Source of the DNA: Acholoe squamosa
Lineage: Eukaryota; Annelida; Polychaeta; Phyllodocida; Polynoidae
Assembly: GCA_949317995.1 (NCBI GenBank)
Contig: OX439038.1
Coordinates: forward strand, 32,200,613-32,264,612
DNA length: 64,000 nucleotides
Direction of reading: 5' to 3'
Below the pieces are notes generated by a model. That model ran no database searches. It was not told where the DNA came from and saw nothing but the letters and a program-made list of their open reading frames with translations. Below are positions 55,682 to 64,000 of this stretch, piece after piece. The position numbers were made by a program, and so were the translations under genes. Every line of letters begins with the position of its first letter. Position 1 is the stretch's first letter.

Positions 55682-55929
55682 CTGGAACAAACCAAAACAG
55701 AGATCTACATGGGCTCTTAGTGAACAACAAACGTCACGCTCCACGGAGCAGCAGTGACAACAACAACAACTCTAGCCCTATGTCTGTGGATGTGGGTATG
55801 ATTGTCAGTGGGTGCCATGGGAGGACAGCGGGGGCATTCGGTAACCAATAGACACGGTAACTAATGCCGGTAGAGTCTAAGGGACTTGGAGCCTACACTT
55901 GGGGACTTTCGGGAAGTTAACAGCTTCTG

Positions 55930-56130
55930 GAGGGAGTGAGTAATAGATGTTTAATGCCATTTAATGCCATGACAGATAAGGTCATATTCATCGCGAGAGC
56001 TACATTACACATTTTCACAGAGAAATGTGTTGGTGCCCACGGATATCATTATATGTGCACCACACACATCCTGAGGGGATAGGAAAGAAGAGATATAAAC
56101 CCTTTTAAGTGGGCTAGGGAAGCCTGAAAC
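55930..56130 (-). repeat. SINE-like repeat, copy 7
   Basis: Full reverse copy from gagtgagtaatagatgttta to aagtgggctagggaagcc; contains a small internal duplication (ttaatgccat repeated). Confidence 0.75.
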
Positions 56131-56704
56131 AGCTTCTGTCTTTTTTTTTCGAAATTTCTACACACTTTTCATAAGACCCTGAAGTTGCATGGCAATAAAC
56201 TCATGATGAAGATTTATAAATGGATATAGTACTATGCGGTTGGTTGTTTTTACCGTCTTCATCATACCGGGTACCGTAGTGGCCAGATTTAGGGCACCTG
56301 TGCTAAAATGTTTCAGCCTCTGATTTACCCTGCATTTATACGAGATCTGCACTTATTTGAAGTTTAAAATGGGGGAATTTTATGACACCCTTCTACCCTG
56401 GGCTAAACGGAGACTTTCGCTAACTATTGAGTCAATCATCAATTTCACACAGCAGGTTTTCTGCTAACTGCTAAGGGGAATAGCTTCTGGTTCTGTGACT
56501 TGTACACTAATATAACTAATTAATTTAACCATATTCTATAAAGGTATTACAAAAGCAGCACTTATAAATTGTTAATTGTCATTAAATATTTAATGACTAG
56601 GGGAACTAACAAGATAGGCGGTATGGCAAAGGTACCATGCAGTTATATAACCAAATAAGTCATATATCAACATATAAAATGTTACCTAATACAACAATAC
56701 AAGT

Positions 56705-56880
56705 CTTATATGGACTTAGCAGGATTATTTATTAGCCAATGAGATAATCCCAACTATTCACTGCCGCCCTCTCGAGGGCCAACTGGTACCCATCTGATAT
56801 GTCTTATCAGTAGAACTCGCTGCTAACAAGTTCCAGTAATGGCGGCGCCCATGGGGCGACCTGCTAGATTGGAATACAAC
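56705..56880 (-). repeat. Interspersed repeat of the 16030 type, copy 4
   Basis: Reverse copy with ggccaactggtacccatctg and aatggcggcgcccatgggg. Confidence 0.65.
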
Positions 56881-57367
56881 GTATATACATTAATGGTTAT
56901 TAAGTCAACAACCAATTACAAACAAATATCCCATCCTAAAATAGGTGATATTATTCTTATAATCATCAGTTCCAGAAGCATAATTTTTTTTATTGTATAA
57001 TTTCATGACCATATTTCAATATAAAAATCCGAAAATCCGAACCATAGAAATCTATGGTGCTTGTAGTGGTTGGTAAATTGAGATTTAAATATGGCAGTGT
57101 ATCAATCGCTACAAGTGGGCTATAGGAGGCTGGAGGGTTTTGAGGTGTAGGTACGTGCAGTAATTAAGCTGCCAAGTATTAATCTCCATCGTAACTTAAT
57201 AAACTAGTAACAACTTCGTGTTATCCACCTTACTTTAACTAATTTACTATATCATATGGGGAATTCACTAGTGTCAAGTGGTAAAGGCTTGTGTCTAAAT
57301 CTTATTGCCCACCATGAAAAGAAGACACAATGGGTAAGTCAGCTCTGAAGTTATATTGACACTCGCA

Positions 57368-57370
<3 letters not shown>

Positions 57371-57445
<75 letters not shown>
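57371..57445. repeat. (TA)n microsatellite
   Basis: About 37 uninterrupted TA dinucleotides. Confidence 0.98.
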
Positions 57446-57447
<2 letters not shown>

Positions 57448-57779
57448 AAAAACAATTCTGACTGTTTCATTTCATTTCCATCTCCATGGATCATGAGGAC
57501 TCCAATTGTAAGAAATATCCATTTCCTTCACCGATCTTAGGTTATTGCGAAATTTTCACAAATCGACATTTTTCATCACTTCTCATTGACATTCAAACTT
57601 CACGAATAAATCCTTCACCGAATTTTCAAACCTTAACCATATTTTTTTGTAAACTTTCATAACTTCATCGAATAATCCAAATAAGAACCTCTAATAGACA
57701 TTCATGGTTGAGCAAGGAAGAGCAATCTTTAACATCCAATGCGATGTACGTATCTATTTTTCAATCAGGGTGGTACTGG

Positions 57780-58016
57780 CTAGGTAGAGGGTAGGTAGAA
57801 CTGTCTAGTTCCCTTTGAATTCTTAAGTCCCCAGAGACCATCTCCATTCACTGTGTTTCGACTAATACTTTCCTTTTCAGAATATATAATTTCTCCTTGT
57901 GAGCTGATGACTATACAATGTTCCCCTTGATTCCAGGATGAACTGTGCTTCCAGCTACTCATTGACAATTCACACCCTTCCTGGCCCTGCACCTGCCTTA
58001 TATACTCACCGCGCAC
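57780..58016 (-). other. Unsupported ORF, 78 aa
   Basis: Hydrophilic Ser/Gly/Glu-rich frame. No family recognised and no clear splice context; recorded because the flanking DNA is otherwise empty. Confidence 0.2.
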
Positions 58017-58483
58017 CGGCTGCTTTCACCAGACACCTCCTGGACTTTGCTTCCCCAGTGATATGGGATACCTTATAGGAGTGTATTCTGCTTGTTCATA
58101 ACTTATCATCCCATGGTGGTAAACATCTGATTGCACTTTGGACTCCACCCTGGAACATGGTCTTATTTTTTTACATTGGCTCTCTATGAGTCACCCCCTT
58201 GTTTTTGATTACTTTTCGAGCCCTTCTACTGGTTCTGGTTAGAACCGAATCCTTACATACAAATATCACTCCCCCATGTTTTAGCCCACTATATCAACGT
58301 TATTTGTATACTTTTAATACGACCCGCTGTCTTAAATAAAATATCTTTACTATTGTCTCGCCTCACCTTTTATATTCTTTTTATCTCCCCATTACCCATA
58401 TTTTCACAATTCCCCCTAACTCACAAGGTCAATTACATAACTATGAAGAAATTCAAACCTAATCATATTAATTGTGAATTCCT

Positions 58484-58672
58484 TTAGATCATGCCCTGGA
58501 ACTTTAATTGCACATGAACTTCAGTGCCTGTTGCCAAAATTTTGAAATATGACAACAAATTAGAATTTAAACGTGTGTATCGCACACAGTCTTTATCTGG
58601 ATTACTTAATCGATGGAAAGAAGACGTAATATTACTAATGGCATTTGCCATATGGAATTCTGAATAATCCAT
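58484..58672 (-). pseudogene. Short relative of the 58687-59196 ORF
   Basis: Starts MDYSEFHMANAISNITSSFH and carries VRYTRLNSN, aligning with the start of the neighbouring ORF (MDFFELRQNIANSVINSSLN, IEYTRLNNN). Ends after 62 residues, about 12 nt from the neighbour's stop. Looks like a truncated tandem duplicate. Confidence 0.45.
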
Positions 58673-58686
58673 GATTGGTTAAGTCG

Positions 58687-59196
58687 TTAAATTTTTACAC
58701 ACAAATATAAACCTAGAACTTGATATAATTTATTAAATCTTAAGGTGGTCATTGTCAGTGAACAGTCTTCAATATCTGAATAATACATTCTAATTTCATG
58801 TCCATGATCTATAGTGAATCCTAGAAACACAGAACCATAATGATCAATCATATTAACAGCTGTAGGTTGATCAAAGTCAAAATAAGGTAATGTGTCGACT
58901 GAAATTAAGTCTATCCAGTAAACATATAGCGGATTGAACGCAGTCATATCAATACTATAAAGCCTATCTTTATGACCTGGTTTTTCTTCTAACACAACTA
59001 CTTCTAATTCTGGCACAGTGACTGTGAAATGACTATTAGTGTTATTGTTTAGTCGTGTGTATTCGATTATCCTGTTATCTGAATCGATCATTCTCTGTAC
59101 ATTCAGTGAACTATTGATGACAGAATTTGCAATATTCTGTCGGAGTTCAAAGAAATCCATTGTTTGGAGATCAGCGTCGCCTACCATGTTATACAA
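58687..59196 (-). CDS. Unrecognised protein, 169 aa (partial or small gene)
   Basis: Starts MYNMVGDADLQTMDFFELRQ; the second Met (MDFFEL) aligns with the start of the 58484-58672 relative and may be the true start. Mixed alpha/beta composition with SIDMTAFNPLYVYWIDLISV and DYGS-type Tyr/Asp-rich strands, two sequons, no signal peptide or membrane span. No family recognised. The duplicated partner and balanced composition argue it is or was coding. Confidence 0.45.
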   Translation of the reverse strand: MYNMVGDADLQTMDFFELRQNIANSVINSSLNVQRMIDSDNRIIEYTRLNNNTNSHFTVTVPELEVVVLEEKPGHKDRLYSIDMTAFNPLYVYWIDLISVDTLPYFDFDQPTAVNMIDHYGSVFLGFTIDHGHEIRMYYSDIEDCSLTMTTLRFNKLYQVLGLYLCVKI

Positions 59197-59430
59197 GTAC
59201 TAATATCAATCACTTAAAACTAGATTACACTTAATCCTAACAATATACACAATCGAGTTATCACAAATGAGGTCACTGGCTGTTCAGCTCAAAAAAATTT
59301 GAAAAGTTGTCGAATGTATAAAAACTAATGGCTTAATAAGCTAGTGTGCTCATCCACACTTACAATGGCTAATTTATGGGTCAGGGTATTCTAACGGACA
59401 TATAATGTGTCTGAGTACATCGTGTCCATA

Positions 59431-59763
59431 CTAAGTCTTCAAAGACTCTAAGATATATGTATATTTTGGGTTGTCCCAACAGCTATAAGTTTCCTTTAGA
59501 AAAATGTGAACGTTTTTAAAATACTCATTTGAGAGTTGCAATTTTACATTTAGACCAGTACCACGACAGAGAAAGAATTGCACCTTGTGCTTCGAAACCA
59601 AAACAGTGACGTTATTATTAACCTCATGAACCTTATTGTAATATTTAAAATCCCATTTAAAACTGTTTGGCAATGTTACTTTACGAAAGTCCTGGCCTTT
59701 ATGTAATACCAAATGCCTGTAGACAGCTCCTTTGTTCCTCCAATGACATGGAGGAACATACAT
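59431..59763 (-). CDS. Unrecognised protein, 110 aa
   Basis: Starts MYVPPCHWRNKGAVYRHLVL; basic and aromatic-rich, beta-type (NNNVTVLVSKHKVQFFLC). It lies 5' of the 58687-59196 ORF on the same strand and could be an exon or neighbouring copy of the same family. No family recognised. Confidence 0.35.
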   Translation of the reverse strand: MYVPPCHWRNKGAVYRHLVLHKGQDFRKVTLPNSFKWDFKYYNKVHEVNNNVTVLVSKHKVQFFLCRGTGLNVKLQLSNEYFKNVHIFLKETYSCWDNPKYTYILESLKT

Positions 59764-59801
59764 TTGGAACTTTTAACTATGCGTCTGTTGTATAATACAA
59801 C

Positions 59802-60050
59802 CTAACAATGTGACGCTTGAAAACAAAGTTCTAACTGAGCCGAAACAAAAATGGTGTCAAAGGCTAAAGTTACTACGCAGATTAATTCAGACTTGTCAAT
59901 TAAGACAATTGTTGATAAATAGTAAAATTCGAAAACTTTCCAAAAACAGCGATTGAAATCAGTGCTCAGTGAAAACTCTACACATATAGAAGACTTGGCT
60001 AATATATCTACTCTCCTGATAACTGTCCCTGAACTATAGACCTTAGCCAT
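59802..60050 (-). other. Unrecognised ORF, 82 aa
   Basis: MAKVYSSGTVIRRVDILAKS..., hydrophobic C-terminal half; same strand and spacing as the two ORFs downstream. Weak support. Confidence 0.25.
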
Positions 60051-60251
60051 GGGTCAATACTGTACCTTAAATGATTTTAACTTAATATTTCTGAATCTCG
60101 ACGATAGTAAAATTTCTGAATTTTCCAGAGTAAAAGGCATGAAATGACCAATGACCAAGTAGTAAACTATATGTAATAACTTTTTTGTTTGTTTGTTTGT
60201 TTAGTTTTACATCCTGGGGCCATTGAGGAACTCAGACTTTTAAATGTAATA

Positions 60252-60337
60252 ACTTAAATGATTCATTAATCACCACTATGCATTTGCAGTATGCACTTAA
60301 ATGATTCATTAATCACCACTATGCATTTGCAGTATGC
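60252..60337. repeat. Perfect 43-bp tandem duplication
   Basis: The unit acttaaatgattcattaatc...agtatgc occurs twice, 60252-60294 and 60295-60337, without mismatch: a recent event or assembly slip. Confidence 0.9.
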
Positions 60338-60755
60338 ACTCAAACCGCCATGAAAATCATGAAATGTTAAGTATATGTCCATACAGCTATAATTATAAAT
60401 AGCTGACCAAATGCACTTGTAAAACCTTAAATGGTTAAAAAAATCAGTCCATAGCATAGTAGCTATATAATCCAATGTCAATGTTCATAACCGATATTAT
60501 AAATCAGCGACTCATAAAATCTGTCAGCAACTTGTCCTACTCGGTGTCTATACATAAAAAAATGTCAATATATATGTCAATCAACATGACACAATAGTGT
60601 CATTAAAGGCAAGATCGATGGCGGGTCTTGTATGCGGGAGGGTAATTGCCTTGAGTTGGGGGTGTGCCTTATACGCAGGGTACCTCCAATATTCAATCCA
60701 AAATGAAACCATGTACACAGGGTCATGTATTTGCTTCAACTAAAGAAAAGGTGTA

Positions 60756-61346
60756 CCGTAATCTCCCACGTAGAAGGCGCAGCTCGCGTAGAAGGCGCCC
60801 CCCCCCCAACTCAGAGAATGCCTTTTCACGTAGAAGGCGCACATACCTCTTCTGGATCGATTTCTGGAAAATCCCGCGTATAAGGCGCCCCCCCCCCAAC
60901 TCACAGGGGGGCTGTTTCGCGTAGACCGACCGGGCTGCTGCGCTGCTGGCTATATGAGTTCAAGCTGTCATCAGCGCATGGTGGGCCTTATTCCCGGCGA
61001 GCGCGTCGACACCTACTGGTCTGCCGCGGTGAGGGCTCGATGAGTTCAAGCTGTCATCAGCACACGGTCGGCTTGATGAGCGCATTGACACCTACTGGTC
61101 TGCCGCGAGAATTTAGCTTAGAAATCTAAACTCTCAACTCTCAAAACAGCCATATCAACTCAGCTTATAAAAAAAAATGCTGTTATTGAGTTCAGCCTGC
61201 TAAACTATGATAATTGCCAATTGAGATGTTGGAAAAACCCGCGTATAAGGCGCACCCCAAACTCAAGGCAATGCCCCTCCCGCGTATAAGACCCAGCAGC
61301 ATTTTGTTTGGCGTAGAAGACACGCCTTCTACGCGGGAGATTATGG
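60756..61346. mobile_element. CCGTAATC-family MITE, copy 9, with internal 86-bp repeat units
   Basis: 591 bp, TA-flanked. Same subfamily as copy 3: contains agttcaagctgtcatcagc at about 60957 and 61041, and the cgcagctcgcgtagaaggcg start. Confidence 0.85.
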
Positions 61347-61890
61347 TAGTTGATACCATGGTGCTCTGTTTACCCATAAATTACTAAATGAAGCACACAA
61401 TTCTGCTAGCCATAAAAGTTTTGGGAAACATTTGTACACCCCACTCACTGAGATCTTTATTGATTATACTATTGACCTTTTAATCAAGAAAATCTATGCA
61501 GCATTGTAAGCAATACTCATGCTGTTGTTCTTGCTGCCATCTGGTGTTAAGTCCTGTAAGTACTTAAGTGGTTCCCTACATCATCACATTATCTAATCAT
61601 AGTTTGATATTTTTTTGAGTTATCTTAGTTTATCTAAGTTTATCTAGATACGTGACAGCTATATGGAAACAGTATTTTGTAGCCATCTAGTATAAATTCT
61701 TGTCTTTGGCAGTGCTGGGCCCAGCATTAAGGTTTATAAAGTAAGTATCCAAGCGGTTCACTGCATGGGCCCAACACTCTTGAGTGATTAACTGGATCCG
61801 TCGAGGAAAAAATAGAATTGAACACAGATCACTTTACCATAACAATAAATATACATTTTAAAACATTGAAAATAAACCCACAGGATTTTA

Positions 61891-62048
61891 TCATATATGA
61901 GATGCTGAATTCATTACATTAAATGGGCTGTCCATATGAATACTTTTAATGTGCCATCTGAACCCCAATAGCAAGGTGAACAAGCCATAGAGGCTGTAAA
62001 GCAGATAGAATGAAATGCATAAGAATATAGTAGTAAAAGCAAAACAAC
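61891..62048 (-). pseudogene. Duplicate fragment of the membrane-protein locus at 63.2-63.6 kb
   Basis: 61958-62046 is about 95% identical to 63251-63328 plus 63561-63580. It encodes the hydrophobic CISFYLLYSLYGLFTLLLGF segment. It lacks the MITE present in the other copy and so shows the pre-insertion site. Confidence 0.6.
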
Positions 62049-62050
62049 TA

Positions 62051-62271
62051 CCGTAAATCCTTGCATAGAGGACACACCTCACGTAGAGGACGCACCCTGA
62101 GTTTAAGGAAATTCTATAAGACATGTTTGGGGTTATATTTTGGTCATTTTAGTACTATTCTATAGTAGAAAATCCCCGCTTATAGGACGCAACCCCAACT
62201 TCTGACATTCCTATAGGACGCACCTGGGGTTATTTTAGTGTATAGGATGCCTCCTACGTGAGGATTTATGG
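62051..62271. mobile_element. CCGTAATC-family MITE, copy 10 (divergent)
   Basis: 221 bp, CCGTAAATCCTTGCATAGAG to CGTGAGGATTTATGG; the right TA has changed to CA. Confidence 0.75.
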
Positions 62272-62604
62272 CAATACTATTTATAATTCCTAAAAGTACA
62301 ACATCTTATTTACATGGCAGAACCTTAATTAAGGTAGTAATACTCTATGCATTCATAATAACCACATGTCTTTGAATATATATATATGTTCAAATTACTT
62401 CAAATATTCTATAACCTTATTTTGGCAGAAATGAAATAAGCACATGCATACAGATAGAAAGTGATCAACTAAGTAATAGTACAATATTAACGCTATGTAG
62501 ATATTAGTAACTTAATACTAAATCTTAATCTAATTAAGCGTATGCATTTTGTTAAATAGGCTATAAATGCAACATGCTTATAACATTACAACCCAAACCA
62601 CATA

Positions 62605-63771
62605 TCACACGTTTCTACCATTGCGTGGCATCATGTCGTCACTCAACAATGACATGGTGTTGCCATGTGCATCAGCCATCATAATGGCTGCCTCAAATGC
62701 ACCAGTATTTATTGCATGCCTCACTTCTCCTGCACACGAGCGTGGTACTTTTAGTGATTTTGGCAGTGCAATCTTCATCAGTTGTCCTGATGCAACATAC
62801 TCAAGCATGCCGAAGCGCTCCCAGCTGAGCTCAATGCGACGACAGGTGAAATCCGGGGGGCGGATACCATGAATCCTGGGTGTCAATGGGAAGGTGATGG
62901 AGGAAATAGAGTAAAGAATAGGACAGATATCAAAGGCATAGACGTCATCTTGAAACTTAATTTTCAGAAAAACTTCCGGCTGCCGGCGGGTCCCATGATA
63001 TGATATCTTGTGGTCCTCCCTCTGTAGATGCACTTTACAAATTCACAAAATAGAATCAGGATGACTGTTGAAAGAAGTAAATAGAATCCGTTTGCCAAGT
63101 CGGATTTGAAAGATTCGTCCTGCATATTCAATGTTGAATTCATAGGACTGGGATTAGGGTCAGCAAGGATGGGCAGATTCTTTAGTGAAGCTTTAAGGTC
63201 ATCAAGCATGGTGTCTGACTCCCACTTGGTGAGAGTCAGATATGCTCCTAGAGCGGATCTGAACCCTAATAGCAAGGTGAACAAGCCATGGAGGCTGTAA
63301 AGCCGATAGAATGAAATGCATAAGGATATACCGTAAACTCCCGCGTATAAGACGCGTCCTCTACGCCAAACAAAATGCTGGGGAGTCTTATAGCTTTCTC
63401 TCAAGTTGGGGGGCGTCTTATACGAGGGGTAATTTTACTATAGAAATGTACTGAATTTACAAAATTGGTACTTAAGAGGTGCATCTTATGCGAAATAACC
63501 ATTGACAAGTTAGGGGGGCGTCCTCTACGCGCACTGCGTCTTCTACGCGGGAGAATACGGTAGTAGTAAAAGCAAAACGACTAATAATTGGGCCATAAAC
63601 TTTAACTATATTAGCATTCCATCCATTGGAAGGCTTGCTGTAAGTTCTATCTTTAATAATGAGCTGTTCAGCATTTTTCACAATATCTATCACATAACAC
63701 TCTTGTGTATTCAAATCTTCCACATATCTCGAAAAATTAACATGAATTTCCTTAAATTCAGTGATTTTCAA
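62605..63771 (-). pseudogene. Unrecognised membrane protein gene, interrupted
   Basis: Same-strand pieces in order: 63771-63561 (MKITEFKEIHVNFSRYVEDL..., hydrophilic), a MITE (63560-63331), a hydrophobic stretch (SLCISFYRLYSLHGLFTLLL), a soluble part (KASLKNLPILADPNPSPMNS), a clear transmembrane helix (GFYLLLSTVILILFCEFVKC), then in a different frame a 140-residue cytosolic-type domain (KIKFQDDVYAFDICPILYSI, RRIELSWERF) ending at 62605. The frame change at about 63005-63015 coincides with an acceptor-like ctacag, so intron or frameshift are both possible. A partial duplicate lies at 61.9-62.05 kb. No family recognised. Confidence 0.45.
63331..63560. mobile_element. CCGTAATC-family MITE, copy 11
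   Basis: 230 bp, TA-flanked (63329-63330 and 63561-63562). Inserted in the membrane-protein locus; the empty paralogous site is at 62027-62028. Confidence 0.9.
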
Positions 63772-64000
63772 GTCAAACAGGTCTCCCCCTCCATATTTGT
63801 TGAAATTAAGCTTAATGGAGAGAAACAGTGGAATGTTAACCTACCTTACCTTAGACTAACTATTTATTTAATATTATTTAAAAGCCTTAAGGCACCAGAG
63901 ATTAAACAACTCAGGGTGGACCATCCAGTCTTCTAAGCCCACATGGCAATAGAAGCAAGGCCTTGGATCTGTTTGGGATCAAACTGACTATTGTGGAGCA

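Noticed and set aside
62605-63005. Mab-21/cGAS-like nucleotidyltransferase domain
   Set aside because: The VYAFDICPIL segment faintly recalls the core strand of that family, but no upstream Gly-Ser and paired acidic motif is visible, so the call is not supportable.

Overview
The window is an AT-rich, intron-rich and repeat-rich segment of an animal nuclear genome, most likely a marine invertebrate. Evidence for this is the metazoan gene content (RBM39 and WDR59), GT-AG introns up to about 26 kb, several small DNA-transposon families, (GAGT)n-headed SINE-like repeats, long minisatellites and a degraded Ty3/gypsy retroelement. The SINE-like repeat recalls mollusc repeats, so a spiralian is plausible, but the sequence does not prove the phylum.

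Left end (1-4.6 kb, + strand): the 3' part of an RBM39/CAPER splicing-factor gene. It runs from within RRM2 to the stop at 3467-3469, with a poly(A) signal at 4559-4564. Two adjacent homologous 66-nt exons (341-406 and 462-527) encode alternative versions of the RRM2 RNP1 strand and look mutually exclusive.

From 7.6 to 55.7 kb (- strand): the 3' part of WDR59, a GATOR2 subunit of the mTORC1 amino-acid pathway. Fifteen constitutive exons plus one of two alternative exons can be read, and all reading phases close, giving 694 residues. They cover the last WD40 repeat, the RWD domain and the C-terminal zinc-binding domain. A second pair of homologous exons (13397-13451 and 12169-12226) is phase-compatible only if exactly one is used.

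The 26-kb WDR59 intron (29.7-55.6 kb) has collected most of the insertions. It holds a - strand Ty3/gypsy gag-pol (46.0-39.1 kb) with a canonical -1 slippery site at the gag stop, a frameshift in RNase H and a deletion in integrase. Next to it is a compact cluster of unrecognised ORFs on both strands (34.3-39.1 kb), including a spliced + strand gene with its own TATA box and two ORFs with signal peptides. This cluster is the best candidate for something undescribed. The intron also holds two minisatellite blocks and a cluster of promoter-type motifs at 32.3-32.6 kb.

Right end (57.8-64 kb): several - strand ORFs that I do not recognise. Two sets look like tandemly duplicated gene fragments, one with membrane segments. 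Throughout, five small inverted-repeat element families can be defined by termini and target-site duplications (TA; TTA/TAA for two families; 6 bp for two families), with several nested insertions that give a relative chronology.
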